DNA from: Eubacteriales bacterium
Lineage (GTDB): Bacteria; Bacillota; Clostridia; Oscillospirales; Butyricicoccaceae
Assembly (NCBI GenBank): GCA_030540435.1
Contig: JAUNWG010000007.1
Coordinates: forward strand, 1-59,103
Length of the DNA stretch: 59,103 nucleotides
Reading direction: 5' to 3'
Shown: one piece after another, positions 1 through 8,172 of the stretch
Layout of the letters: every line of letters starts with the position of its first letter
How positions within the stretch are numbered: position 1 is the stretch's first letter
Notes under the pieces: model-generated
Database searches by the model: none
Seen by the model: only the letters and a program-made list of their open reading frames with translations
Told to the model about the DNA's origin: nothing
Made by a program: the position numbers and the translations under genes

Positions 1-78
1 CAACCCGCATTTGTAGAAATAGTCAAAATTTTCGACTTTTCAGATACGCCCTAATAGTATGGAAAGGTGGCAGTTATT

Positions 79-546
79 ATGTCTATTACCAATGCTTCCC
101 TGCTGGAAATCGAAAAGGAGCTTACCTTCACCTCCTTCTCCCGTGCAGATGCCCTGCGTCTGGGCCAACTCATCAATGAGGTTTCCGCCGATTATCCGGC
201 CCCGGTTGCAACGGAAATCACAATCAACGGTCTGGTTGTATACCGTTATTTCCAGGACGGCGCACTGCCGGACAGTGAGCTGTGGCTGGAGCGCAAGCGC
301 AATGCGGTTGAGCTGATGCAGATGGGTTCGCTGCGCTTCGGCTGCTGGCTGGAGGAAAACGGCGAAACACTGGAAAGCCGCAAGCTGAATGCAGATGATT
401 TTGCGCCGGGTGGCGGCGGTATGCCGATCATTCTGGAAGGCACCGGTGTGATCGGTTCTGTCTGCGTTTCCGGCGAGCCGAACCATCTGGACGACCAGGA
501 GATCGTTACCAAGGCAATGCAGGCGCTCAAGGCAGAAAAAGCATAA
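79..546 (+). CDS. UPF0303 / heme-degrading-domain family protein
   Basis: This 155-residue protein matches, by overall pattern, the UPF0303 (GlcG/HbpS-like, 'heme-degrading domain') family: a small cytoplasmic single-domain fold with an acidic N-terminal helix, the central phrase LMQMGSLRFG and a C-terminal GGGMPII...GVIGSVCVSG segment. The biochemical role of this family is poorly fixed, so no substrate is claimed. An upstream in-frame GTG at 67 exists, but ATG 79 is preferred because AAGGTGG lies about 8 bases before it. It is the first gene in the window and runs against the direction of replication. A family A repeat begins directly after its stop codon and may form its 3' end. Confidence 0.8.
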   Translation: MSITNASLLEIEKELTFTSFSRADALRLGQLINEVSADYPAPVATEITINGLVVYRYFQDGALPDSELWLERKRNAVELMQMGSLRFGCWLEENGETLESRKLNADDFAPGGGGMPIILEGTGVIGSVCVSGEPNHLDDQEIVTKAMQALKAEKA

Positions 547-549
547 CCT

Positions 550-766
550 TTGGTGCGTTTGGAGATTTCATGCAGTTAACAACACTTACCGCGAATGAAG
601 AGGGAGAACCGGCGTCGGTTCTCCCTCTTCGCTCCCACTCCGACGCCAAAGAACCTATGGTTCTCTGGACTCTCCTCTGTGCGGCCGCACGCAGCGCTGA
701 TAACACCAAAAGCGCCGCGCGCGGCATATACCTTGCAGGCTAAGATTTCGTATAAGCGACAGCACC
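550..766 (-). repeat. Family A hairpin repeat, copy A1
   Basis: First of seven copies of a roughly 210-bp intergenic element. In the reference orientation (A3-A5) it reads: head with a GC-only palindrome (GCCGCGCGCGGC), then hairpin CCAGAGAACC-ATA-GGTTCTCTGG, then a long GA/CT-rich hairpin closing on ACCG...CGGT, then a tail ending near CTGCATGAAATCTCCAAA. This copy is inverted, so the tail comes first, 4 bases after the preceding stop codon. Confidence 0.85.
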
Positions 767-810
767 ATTCTACCTTGAGACGCCAAATAAACAGCGCGCA
801 CAAACCCAAA

Positions 811-1019
811 AGGCCCCTTTTGAAAGGGGCTGGCAGTGCCAAAGGCACTGACTGAGGATTGCAGCACGCTAAGCGGCACTGAACCAGCCAAATCTAAGAC
901 ACTTACATGGTAACAATCCTCAGTCAGCTTCGCTGTTGTTACTCTGGCCGTGGACTCGCTCTCGCTGCGCTCGCCTGCCACTGGCAGGACGCGCGACCCT
1001 CAGAGGAAGGAGGCTTTGG
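811..1019 (+). repeat. Family B hairpin repeat, copy B1 (composite)
   Basis: The left half is a standard family B end: GGCCCCTTTTGAAAGGGGC hairpin, then stem CAGTGCC-AAA-GGCACTG, then GACTGAGGATTG. The interior returns through CAATCCTC, but the right half is replaced by a GC-rich block (about 951-995) that also occurs at 3796-3838 inside copy A2. The copy is therefore a mosaic. With A1 it fills the 617-base gap before the lipoprotein gene; no coding sequence is credible here. Confidence 0.8.
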
Positions 1020-1099
1020 CGTACCAAAAGTCTCTCTTTTTGTTCATCTAGTCCCCCTGAAACTTGTCATTTTTTATGCATCTTTTGTGTTTTTTCTTG

Positions 1100-1128
1100 T
1101 TGATTCCTGTTGTCTGGACGAGTATAAT
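1100..1128 (+). promoter_or_regulatory. Promoter of the lipoprotein gene
   Basis: TTGATT (1100-1105), 17-bp spacer, TATAAT (1123-1128). It lies about 35 bases before the lipoprotein start codon. Confidence 0.7.
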
Positions 1129-1163
1129 ATTCAGTGTTTACTAACTACGACAAAGGAGTCATC

Positions 1164-1835
1164 ATGAAAAAGCGAGTATTATCCCTTGGTCTTGCCGCTG
1201 TGATGCTGGTAAGCCTGCTGACCGGCTGCGGAAGCACGAAGAAGATCGTTGCATCTGAAACCTATGAAGTGCTTGAAAATCCATCTGTGAGTGTAGACGG
1301 CAAGTGGATCGTCCCCGGTACAGACCGCGAAGTATCTTTCCAGGCAGATGGTACCTACACCAGCACAATCTCCAGCTCTATGAACGGCGAATATGTGTAT
1401 TACAAAGACATCGAAGGCTTTGAGCTGGCTGACCAGTTCAAGGACATCGAATATGTTGTCCTTTCGGATGAAAATGACGAAGAAAAGCTGTTCAGTGCCG
1501 TTTTGGGCGATGTAATGATCGGCTACTATGAGCACAACCAGTGCTATTATTTCCGTGAGGATCGCGAGATCGTCCCATTGGAACAATTCCTCGGCAGCTG
1601 GACTGACGCGCTCGGCGGTAAGTATACAATGACGCTCAACGCAGACGGCACCGGTGCTATTGGCGATGCGGATGAGCTGGAGGACTGCACCTACAGCTAC
1701 GATGAGGAAACCGGTTATTTGGATATTATACAGGACGATATGGTCAAGCAATACGCCATCGGCCTGTATGAAGGGTATCTGTTCGCCATGCCTGTCGGCA
1801 GCTATTACAACATGTATATGTACCAACCGGCTTAA
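1164..1835 (+). CDS. Small secreted lipoprotein, function unknown
   Basis: The 223-residue product starts with a classic lipoprotein signal: KKR, a hydrophobic stretch, then the lipobox LLTGC with Cys at residue 23, so it should be lipid-anchored on the outer face of the membrane. The mature part appears to hold two copies of a lipocalin-like beta pattern, each opening with G-K/S-W and a phrase of the type F/L-x-A-D-G-T (around residues 53-75 and 140-175). ATG 1164 is chosen because AAAGGAG lies 7 bases upstream and it begins the signal peptide. It is monocistronic between its own promoter and a strong terminator. Binding partner or ligand is unknown. Confidence 0.8.
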   Translation: MKKRVLSLGLAAVMLVSLLTGCGSTKKIVASETYEVLENPSVSVDGKWIVPGTDREVSFQADGTYTSTISSSMNGEYVYYKDIEGFELADQFKDIEYVVLSDENDEEKLFSAVLGDVMIGYYEHNQCYYFREDREIVPLEQFLGSWTDALGGKYTMTLNADGTGAIGDADELEDCTYSYDEETGYLDIIQDDMVKQYAIGLYEGYLFAMPVGSYYNMYMYQPA

Positions 1836-1851
1836 TATGAATCCATATGAA

Positions 1852-1882
1852 AAGGACGCTGTGCTATGCAGCGTTCTTTTTT
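1852..1882 (+). terminator. Rho-independent terminator of the lipoprotein gene
   Basis: Stem AAGGACGCTG/CAGCGTTCTT with a 7-base loop, followed by a run of T. Confidence 0.85.
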
Positions 1883-1932
1883 ATTGCTCTGTAACATAAA
1901 ATATTCTGTTTACATGAGAAAGGAGTTCAGCC

Positions 1933-2334
1933 ATGCCTACCGGACATTTAATCGTACAAACGCGCACCGCCCGCGGCGCCCAGCCGGTTGCCGGTGCTTC
2001 TGTCACCGTATTCCAGCTGGATGAGAACAACAAGCTGCGCACCCTTACAACAGAACGCACAAACATGAGCGGCTCTACCCCGCCCATCACATTGGATGCA
2101 CCATCGTTGGAAAATGTCTCGCCGGAAGCTGTCCCGCCGTTTGCTTCCTATGGCGTCAACATTGACCATCCGGATTTCCGTCCTGTGACTGTATCGGATA
2201 TCTCGATCTATTCCGGCGTCACAACTGCTGTACCGGTGGATATGGTGCCGCCGCGTTCCCTTGCGGAATTAAACGACCGCATTTTCATCCAAAGCCCGGA
2301 GACTGGGCCGAGCGGGTCAGGAAGTGAATCATGA
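1933..2334 (+). CDS. SleC-like N-terminal region as a separate protein
   Basis: This 133-residue protein has the look of the carboxypeptidase-regulatory-like beta-sandwich that opens clostridial spore cortex-lytic/PG-binding proteins: GHLIVQTRTARGAQPVAGA near the start, a proline-rich middle and ISIYSGVTTAVPVDMVPP near the end. No signal peptide is present. AAAGGAG sits just upstream of ATG 1933. The stop overlaps the next start (ATGA at 2331-2334), so the two genes are translationally coupled. In related clostridia, as I recall, this region and the next are often one polypeptide, so the pair looks like a split version. Likely role is in spore cortex handling, by inference from family. Confidence 0.7.
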   Translation: MPTGHLIVQTRTARGAQPVAGASVTVFQLDENNKLRTLTTERTNMSGSTPPITLDAPSLENVSPEAVPPFASYGVNIDHPDFRPVTVSDISIYSGVTTAVPVDMVPPRSLAELNDRIFIQSPETGPSGSGSES

Positions 2335-3668
2335 ATGGCTTCCCCTATGTCCCGGAATATATTACCGTGCATCTGGGGCCGCCTGACCAGCCTGCACGCA
2401 ATGTCACCGTACCGTTTCTGGAATATATCCAGAATGTGGCGTCCAGTGAGTTATACCCGACCTGGCCGGAAAATGCCCTGCGGGCCAATATCTACGCGCA
2501 GGTCTCCTTTGCCCTCAACCGCATTTATACCGAGTGGTACCGCTCCCGCGGCTACGACTTCGACATCACCAATTCCACGGCATACGATCAGGCATTTGTG
2601 GATGGGCGTGATATTTTTGAAAATGTTGCGAATATTGTCAACCAACTGTTTGACCAATACCTCGCCCGTCCGGGCTTTATCCAGCCGCTGTTCGCCTCTT
2701 ATTGCGACGGCAGGCGCGTCCAATGCGAAGGATTGAGCCAATGGGGAACCGTACCGCTTGCAGAACAGGGCTTAACGCCCTATGAAATACTCACCCGCTT
2801 TTACGGCAATGACTTGGATATCCGCACCGCGCCCACTCGCCAGCTACAGCAGAGCTATCCCGGTATCCCCTTGCAGATCGGCTCTGTTTCCAATGAAGTA
2901 CAGACCATCCAGACCCGCTTAAACCGTATTTCCAATAACTATCCTGCCATCCCGAAAATTTATCCGGTCAACGGCGTATTTGATATTAACACGCAAAATG
3001 CTGTGCGCACATTCCAAAGCATTTTTAATCTGTCGCCGGATGGTGTGGTCGGGCCGGCAACATGGGCGCAGATCACCTCGGTATACAATGCGGTGCTGCG
3101 GCTGGCAGAGCTGGACGCGATCGGCGTCACATTACAGGATGTTTCGCGCGACCTGCCAAACGTGCTCAACGAAGGGATGCGCGGCGACAACATCCGCCTG
3201 CTGCAATTGTTCCTCGCCATCATTGGCACGTTTAACGAAGCGCTGCCGGTTATTGCGATCGACGGCATCTTCGGACCGGAGACCAAGAATGCTGTCATTG
3301 CATTCCAGAATTTTGCCGGATTGACGCCGGACGGCATTGTAGGCGCTGCCACATGGAACGCCCTGCTGGACGCCTATCAGCAGATCCAACAGACCCAGCC
3401 GCCCGCCAATAATGATCTTCCCCTGCCGCCAGCGACCACACTTGTGCTCGGCTCGCAGTCCAATGATGTCACGCTGCTGCAGGGCTATCTCAACCGCATT
3501 GCACAGGATTATCCCAATATCCCAACCATCCCGCAAACCGGCTATTTTGGCGAACAGACACGCGCAGCCGTCATGGCATATCAGCAGATCTTCGGTCTGC
3601 CCGCCACCGGAAATGTCAGCCCATATTTGTTTTATCAAATTCAACAGACCGCAAGCGGGTTGGGGTAA
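2331..3668 (+). CDS. SpoIID/SleC-like protein with three peptidoglycan-binding domains
   Basis: The 445-residue protein has two parts. Residues about 40-165 resemble the SpoIID/LytB lytic transglycosylase fold found in SleC: WPENALRANIYAQVSFAL, where Glu47 aligns with the SpoIID catalytic Glu, then SQWGT...LAEQGLTPYEIL and YGNDLDI. Three PG_binding_1 domains follow at about 188-248, 285-345 and 376-437, each with the signature G-x-F...T..AV..(F/Y)Q...G(L/N)...G. No signal peptide is visible, which fits a spore or mother-cell location. It overlaps the preceding gene by four bases. Substrate is presumably spore cortex muropeptide. Family assignment is fairly sure; activity is inferred. Confidence 0.75.
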   Translation: MNGFPYVPEYITVHLGPPDQPARNVTVPFLEYIQNVASSELYPTWPENALRANIYAQVSFALNRIYTEWYRSRGYDFDITNSTAYDQAFVDGRDIFENVANIVNQLFDQYLARPGFIQPLFASYCDGRRVQCEGLSQWGTVPLAEQGLTPYEILTRFYGNDLDIRTAPTRQLQQSYPGIPLQIGSVSNEVQTIQTRLNRISNNYPAIPKIYPVNGVFDINTQNAVRTFQSIFNLSPDGVVGPATWAQITSVYNAVLRLAELDAIGVTLQDVSRDLPNVLNEGMRGDNIRLLQLFLAIIGTFNEALPVIAIDGIFGPETKNAVIAFQNFAGLTPDGIVGAATWNALLDAYQQIQQTQPPANNDLPLPPATTLVLGSQSNDVTLLQGYLNRIAQDYPNIPTIPQTGYFGEQTRAAVMAYQQIFGLPATGNVSPYLFYQIQQTASGLG

Positions 3669-3676
3669 AGATTCCA

Positions 3677-4005
3677 TTTTTCTGGTTTGCCAGTTACTTT
3701 CAGTCAAAACACATACCGTGCATCACGAGGGAAAGACCCTAACGCCGGGTCTCTCCCTCTTCGCTTTCTTTCCAGCCAATGTTTCGTTAGCCGGGGGCTC
3801 GCTCTCGCTGCGCTCGCCTGCCACTGGCAGGACGCGACTTGCGCTCCATGACGCCAAAAGCGACGTGCGCGGCCGCCAAAGGAGAGTCCAGAGAACCATA
3901 GGTTCTCTGGCGTCGAAGGAGAGCGAAGAGAGGGAACCGACGCCGGTTCCCTCTCTTCATTCGCGGTAACGACTATAACTGCATGAAATCTCCAAACGCG
4001 CCAGA
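3677..4005 (+). repeat. Family E fragment plus family A repeat, copy A2
   Basis: Fills the gap between the PG-binding gene and serS. 3677-3764 is a module (E1) ending in the hairpin GAGGGAAAGACCC/GGGTCTCTCCCTC. It recurs at 18656-18742 and, inverted, at 54538-54628. 3796-3838 is the GC-rich block shared with B1. About 3845-4005 is the rest of a family A copy with hairpins CCAGAGAACC/GGTTCTCTGG and GAGAGGGAACCG/CGGTTCCCTCTC. Confidence 0.8.
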
Positions 4006-4042
4006 TTTACTATAACCGCTTTTATAATGAAATATCATTAAC

Positions 4043-4076
4043 AAAAGTCCCTCCGACTTGTGCCAGAGGGACTTTT
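4043..4076 (-). terminator. Terminator of serS
   Basis: Stem AAAAGTCCCTC/GAGGGACTTTT, 11 bases from the serS stop. Read on the minus strand it ends in TTTTGTT. It is probably bidirectional. Confidence 0.8.
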
Positions 4077-4087
4077 CATTTCACGAT

Positions 4088-5359
4088 TTACTTGGTAATG
4101 ACATCTGTACCCATGAAGCCGCGCAGTGCTTCCGGTACTGTGACAGAACCGTCTGCATTCTGATAATTTTCCAGAATCGCTGCGACGGTACGTCCAATTG
4201 CTACGCCGGAGCCATTGAGCGTATGCGCATACTGCGGCTTGCCCTTTTCATTGCGGCAGCGGATATTCGCACGGCGTGCCTGATAATCCAGGAAGTTCGA
4301 GCAGGAAGAAATCTCAACATATCTGCCATAGGACGGCATCCAGACCTCGATATCATAGGTGCACGCAGAGCTGAAGCCGATGTCACCTGTGCACAGGATT
4401 ACGACACGGTACGGCAGACCCAGACCCTGCAGCACACGTTCTGCCTCATTGGTCAGGTTCTCCAGCTGATTCCACGAATCCTCCGGTGCGGTGAAGTTGA
4501 CCAGCTCAACCTTATTGAACTGATGCTGACGGATCAGACCGCGCGCATCGCGTCCAGCTGCACCTGCCTCGCCGCGGAAGCAAGCGGAATACGCTGCATA
4601 GCGGATCGGCAGCTGCTCTGCCGGGATGATATCGTCACGGAACATATTTGTTACCGGTACCTCTGCTGTCGGAATCAGATACTGGTCGGTATTCTCCAGA
4701 TGGTACATATCCTCTGCAAACTTCGGCAGCTGACCGGTACCAGTCATGGAAGCGGCATTTGCAATAAACGGCGGCAGGATCTCGGTATAGCCATTGTCCG
4801 AATGGGTATTCAGGAAATAGTTGATAACTGCGCGCTCCAGCCGTGCGCCCATGCCCTTATAGAAATGGAACCGGCTGCCCGTGACCTTTGCTGCTGTCTC
4901 CGGGTCAAGGATACCCAGCTCCTTGCCGATATCCCAATGTGCCTTCGGCTCAAAATCAAACTGTCTCGGCTCGCTCCAGCGGCGCAGCTCCGGATTGCAC
5001 GAATCATCCAGACCCTCCGGCACCTTGTCTGCCGGTACATTCGGGATGGTCAGCAGCGTATCATGCAGCTCTGCTTCCACAGCGACACGGTCTGTATCCA
5101 GCTGCTTGATGTCCTGGCTCAGCTGCTTCATCTCAGCCAGCAGTGCGGAAACATCCTCGCCTGCCTTTTTCAGCTTCGGGATGGACTTGGATACTTTATT
5201 CTGTTCCGCCTTCATGGACTCGACCTTACCGATGATATCACGGCGCTTCTGGTCCAGCGCAAGTACAGCATCGATCTCTTCATCATAGCTCTTGCCGCGC
5301 ATTGCCAGACGGGTCTTACATGTTTCTACATTTTCACGGATAAATTTTACATCTAACAC
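4088..5359 (-). CDS. serS: Seryl-tRNA synthetase
   Basis: Class II synthetase that charges tRNA-Ser and tRNA-Sec with serine in the cytoplasm. The product is 423 residues, the usual length. The N-terminal third (about residues 25-105) is the charged two-helix coiled-coil arm that grips the long variable arm of tRNA-Ser. Motif 2 is visible as [15 protein letters not shown] and motif 3 as [19 protein letters not shown]. The start is taken as GTG (5357-5359) because [10 protein letters not shown] is the conserved N-terminus and GAAAGGA lies upstream; a longer in-frame ATG at 5404 lacks a good site. It is last in the parA-parB cluster, about 80 bases after a coiled-coil membrane protein. No T-box leader was seen. 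Confidence 0.95.
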   Translation of the reverse strand: MLDVKFIRENVETCKTRLAMRGKSYDEEIDAVLALDQKRRDIIGKVESMKAEQNKVSKSIPKLKKAGEDVSALLAEMKQLSQDIKQLDTDRVAVEAELHDTLLTIPNVPADKVPEGLDDSCNPELRRWSEPRQFDFEPKAHWDIGKELGILDPETAAKVTGSRFHFYKGMGARLERAVINYFLNTHSDNGYTEILPPFIANAASMTGTGQLPKFAEDMYHLENTDQYLIPTAEVPVTNMFRDDIIPAEQLPIRYAAYSACFRGEAGAAGRDARGLIRQHQFNKVELVNFTAPEDSWNQLENLTNEAERVLQGLGLPYRVVILCTGDIGFSSACTYDIEVWMPSYGRYVEISSCSNFLDYQARRANIRCRNEKGKPQYAHTLNGSGVAIGRTVAAILENYQNADGSVTVPEALRGFMGTDVITK

Positions 5360-5439
5360 GGTTGCATATTCCTTTCTATTCTGCTCGGCAATACAGCAAG
5401 CCATACCGCCGATGAAATTTTCATATTTTCAGTTGTATC

Positions 5440-5979
5440 TCAAAACCCCAGCTCGTCGCAAATATTCGCATATTCCTGTGCGGCGTCGCCGGAGAGCGGC
5501 TCCTTTGCGCTGTCCGTCAGCACCTCGCGCGTATATGCGCTGTCCAGCTTGCGGATAATACTTCGCGCCTGCTGCATGTCTTCGTCCTGTACGGCACGCT
5601 CCAGCTGCCACAGGCTGTCCAGTGCCTCGATGTTCTTTTTCTGCTGTTCAACGGTCTGCTGCATCGTTTTGTTTTGCTGTTGGCTTTCGTCCAGCTGCTC
5701 CTGCAGGGCATCCATCTTTACCTGCAGCTGGTCAGCCCGCGCCTTTGCACCCGTAGCAGCATCTGTCTGTTCGGTCAGCTGTGCGCCGAGGTCCTCCAGC
5801 TGGCTGTTGGCATGTGCCTGCATCACATAGCTGAGCAGGATCAGACCGAGCGCCACACAAAACAGGCCGACGATATAAAATACAAACACCCTGCGGCTTT
5901 TTTGCCGACTGCGGTCGATGGACACCGCTTCCTCATAGATTTTAATGTCCTCTTCCTGCTTTTTGCTTTCTTCGTTCAT
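5440..5979 (-). CDS. Membrane-anchored coiled-coil protein, function unknown
   Basis: The 179-residue product has a short charged cytoplasmic N-terminus, one transmembrane helix at about residues 32-52, then a long heptad-type coiled coil (about 55-120) rich in Q, E and K, and a globular tail. The arrangement suggests an extracytoplasmic coiled coil of the kind found in divisome or wall-associated proteins. It starts 12 bases after parB ends, so it is very likely co-transcribed with parA-parB. A link to chromosome segregation or division is therefore plausible but unproven. No enzyme motif is present. Confidence 0.75.
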   Translation of the reverse strand: MNEESKKQEEDIKIYEEAVSIDRSRQKSRRVFVFYIVGLFCVALGLILLSYVMQAHANSQLEDLGAQLTEQTDAATGAKARADQLQVKMDALQEQLDESQQQNKTMQQTVEQQKKNIEALDSLWQLERAVQDEDMQQARSIIRKLDSAYTREVLTDSAKEPLSGDAAQEYANICDELGF

Positions 5980-5991
5980 AGAAGTCCTCCA

Positions 5992-6903
5992 TCAAAGGAT
6001 CACTCCAGCCAGCGCTTCCACCAGCCGTTCCAGATCATCATCGCCGTAATATTCCAATGTGATCTTTCCTTTATTCTTTTTATGGTCGATGCGTACGCGG
6101 CGCCCCATCGTCCCCTCCAGCTTACGCTGTAATTCCGCATAATAATCCGGCTGGAATTCCCTCAGCTGTGCCTTCTGTTCTGTGCCTTCGGTCTCCTCTG
6201 TTTCCGGTTTGTTCAGCTTCTTTACATATGCTTCTGCCTGCCGCACGGACATGCCGGTTTCGGTCATGGTCTTTGCTGCGGCGAGCCGCTTTTCGGTATC
6301 CTGTACGGCCAGCACAGCGCGTGCATGCCCGCTGGACAGCGTGCCCTCCGCCACCATACGGCGAATATTTTCATCCAGCGACAGCAACCGCAGGCTGTTG
6401 GCAACAGCGGAGCGTGATCTGCCGACCCGCTCTGCGACCGTCTCCTGCTTCATGCCAAACTGGTCGATGAGCGCGCGATAGCCCTCTGCTTCTTCCATCG
6501 GGTTGAGGTCCTCGCGCTGCAAATTTTCAATGAGCGCAAGCTCCATCATGGTCTGTTCATCCGCATCGATGACCATTGCCGGGATGGTATCCAGTCCGGC
6601 CCGGCGTGCGGCACGCCAGCGGCGCTCCCCTGCTACAATCTGATAATAGCCGTTATCGCCCTGCCGGACGGTAATGGGCGCGAGTACGCCGTGGGTACGG
6701 ATGCTGTTTTCCAGCTCCTGCAATGCATTTTCATCAAAGCTGCGGCGCGGCTGTGCGCGGTTTGGTTCAATGCGGCGCAGCGGAATATTGCGGAAGCCGT
6801 TTTTCGGACGCACCGGCTCTGCACTTGTCGGCGGGATCGCCGGGTCAAGGTTTTCTTCCCCGAACAGCGCGGAAAGCCCGCGCCCCAAACTTTTATTTGC
6901 CAT
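5992..6903 (-). CDS. parB: Chromosome partitioning protein ParB (Spo0J)
   Basis: ParB binds parS, uses CTP to clamp and slide on DNA, and loads SMC and drives origin segregation with ParA. The 303-residue product has the N-terminal GRGLSALFGE tail that stimulates ParA, the CTP-binding region with VAGERRWRAARRAG (around residue 90-104), the helix-turn-helix KQETVAERVGRSRSAVANSL and a C-terminal dimerisation part after a charged linker. Three perfect parS sites lie 0.9-1.3 kb upstream. It starts 14 bases after parA. A Noc paralogue was not found in the window. Confidence 0.95.
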   Translation of the reverse strand: MANKSLGRGLSALFGEENLDPAIPPTSAEPVRPKNGFRNIPLRRIEPNRAQPRRSFDENALQELENSIRTHGVLAPITVRQGDNGYYQIVAGERRWRAARRAGLDTIPAMVIDADEQTMMELALIENLQREDLNPMEEAEGYRALIDQFGMKQETVAERVGRSRSAVANSLRLLSLDENIRRMVAEGTLSSGHARAVLAVQDTEKRLAAAKTMTETGMSVRQAEAYVKKLNKPETEETEGTEQKAQLREFQPDYYAELQRKLEGTMGRRVRIDHKKNKGKITLEYYGDDDLERLVEALAGVIL

Positions 6904-6917
6904 CGGCTTCTCCTTCC

Positions 6918-7679
6918 TTATGCATCATTCCTGCGCAGGAATTCCTGTGCCAGCGCCATATATGCCTCTGCACCGCGGCAATAGCGGTCATATGCCGTGA
7001 TCGGTTCGCCATGGCTCGGCGCTTCGGACAGGCGCACATTGCGCGGCACGACGGTTGCAAACACCTTTTTGCCAAAGTGACGCTTGACTTCCTCCACGAC
7101 CTGAATCGACAGGTTGGTCCTGCCGTCAAACATGGTCAGCAATACGCCTTCCATTTTAATGCCCTGATTCATGCTGCGCTGCACGGCGCGCACGGTTGTC
7201 ATCAGCTGTGTCAGACCCTCCAGCGCATAATATTCACACTGGAGCGGAACCAAAAAAGAATCCGCAGCACACAATGAATTGAGTGTCAGCAGTCCGAGTG
7301 ACGGTGGACAATCGATAAAGATAAAATCATAATCCTCACGGATCTGATCGAGTACCATTTTCAGGCGGTATTCGCGGCGGTCCAGCTCAATCAGGTCAAT
7401 TTCAGCGCCGGCAAGATTGACATTTGCGCCGATAACGTCGACCCACTTTGTCTTGATGATCGCTTCCTCCACCGGTGCATCACAAACGGTCAGTTCATAT
7501 ACGCTGGTTTTCAGCGAACGCGGATCAATACCAAAGCCGGAAGTTGCATTGCCCTGCGGATCGAAATCGCACACGAGAACCTTTTTGCCCTGCTCTGCCA
7601 ATGCGGCAGCAAGATTAACAGCAGTGGTCGTTTTGCCGACACCGCCCTTTTGATTTGCAAACGCAATGATTTTTCCCAT
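6918..7679 (-). CDS. parA: Chromosome partitioning ATPase ParA (Soj)
   Basis: Deviant Walker A ATPase that segregates origins with ParB and, in Bacillus, also modulates DnaA. The 253-residue protein opens with MGKIIAFANQ and the P-loop KGGVGKTT (residues 11-18), followed by CDFDPQGNAT and, further on, FIDCPPSLG and VVPRNVRLSEAPSHG, all typical of Soj. AAAGGAAA lies before ATG 7679. The operon order is parA-parB-coiled-coil protein-serS on the minus strand. The parS cluster lies directly upstream. Confidence 0.95.
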   Translation of the reverse strand: MGKIIAFANQKGGVGKTTTAVNLAAALAEQGKKVLVCDFDPQGNATSGFGIDPRSLKTSVYELTVCDAPVEEAIIKTKWVDVIGANVNLAGAEIDLIELDRREYRLKMVLDQIREDYDFIFIDCPPSLGLLTLNSLCAADSFLVPLQCEYYALEGLTQLMTTVRAVQRSMNQGIKMEGVLLTMFDGRTNLSIQVVEEVKRHFGKKVFATVVPRNVRLSEAPSHGEPITAYDRYCRGAEAYMALAQEFLRRNDA

Positions 7680-7718
7680 ACGTGGTTTCCTTTCCGGAAA
7701 ATAAAGGATATGTTCATG

Positions 7719-7738
7719 AAAACAATAAGTATTGTTTT
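7719..7738. promoter_or_regulatory. Palindrome in the parA leader
   Basis: AAAACAATA-AG-TATTGTTTT is a perfect 9-bp inverted repeat 40 bases upstream of parA. It could be an operator. Read on plus it also ends in T6, so a weak terminator facing parA is the alternative. Confidence 0.4.
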
Positions 7739-7777
7739 TTAGAATCGCTGTTCATTTCCGCATCTATTATACCACTT

Positions 7778-7793
7778 TGTTTCACGTGAAACA
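7778..7793. promoter_or_regulatory. parS site 1
   Basis: Exact 16-bp consensus TGTTTCACGTGAAACA, the ParB loading site, upstream of parA. Confidence 0.97.
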
Positions 7794-7840
7794 ACCATTT
7801 CCTATATTTGTTTCTGGTGTTATTTGTGGATATTTTGTGA

Positions 7841-7856
7841 TGTTTCACGTGAAACA
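7841..7856. promoter_or_regulatory. parS site 2
   Basis: Second exact TGTTTCACGTGAAACA, 63 bases from site 1. Confidence 0.97.
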
Positions 7857-7892
7857 TGGGGAGGATGGCTGTGTATTCGCGCGGGAGCGCGC

Positions 7893-8041
7893 AAGGCTCC
7901 TTTTGAAAGGAGCTGTCAGCAAAGCTGACTGAGGATTGTAGCACGCTAAGTGGCTCTAAATAAACCCTGCGGCAAACCATTTAGTCGACTACAATCCTCC
8001 GTCACGGCTAACGCCGTGCCACCTCCTTTCAAAAGGAGGCT
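7893..8041 (+). repeat. Family B hairpin repeat, copy B2 (complete)
   Basis: About 148 bp, bounded by GGCTCCTTTTGAAAGGAGC and CCTCCTTTCAAAAGGAGG. Next inward are the hairpins GTCAGC-AAA-GCTGAC (left) and CACGGC-TAA-CGCCGTG (right). Inside these are GAGGATTGTAG and CTACAATCCTC, which pair with each other. The whole unit therefore has terminal inverted repeats of about 50-60 bp, as in a MITE. It sits between parS sites 2 and 3. Confidence 0.85.
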
Positions 8042-8147
8042 AATATCTCTCCCAGTAAATCCGGCGCACTACATGTAAAAGGAGGCTTTCTTGCGTCAAA
8101 GCTACCGTTTCCAGCTTCTATATTTCCCAAATATTTCCATTTTTAAT

Positions 8148-8163
8148 TGTTTCACGTGAAACA
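8148..8163. promoter_or_regulatory. parS site 3
   Basis: Third exact TGTTTCACGTGAAACA, 9 bases beyond the rsmG stop and separated from sites 1 and 2 by the B2 repeat. Confidence 0.97.
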
Positions 8164-8172
8164 ATGCCTGTT

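Noticed and set aside
595..981. Open frames of 60-110 codons on both strands in the first repeat block
   Set aside because: They run through hairpin repeats found seven times in the window, lack ribosome sites and change frame between copies.
3412..3969. Long overlapping plus frame across the end of the PG-binding gene into repeat A2
   Set aside because: The first part is an off-frame shadow of the PG-binding domains; the rest is repeat sequence.
4058..5356. A 432-codon plus-strand frame opposite serS
   Set aside because: It is the complement of a certain seryl-tRNA synthetase gene. Its long length only reflects codon bias, and no family resemblance is present.
5357..5440. T-box leader before serS
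   Set aside because: Only about 80 bases separate it from the upstream gene, and no T-box motif (such as TGGNACCGCG) is visible.
7893..8041. Family B repeats considered as ordinary rho-independent terminators
   Set aside because: They have four nested or serial hairpins, inverted-repeat ends and no consistent T run, and one lies among parS sites; a simple terminator does not explain the structure.
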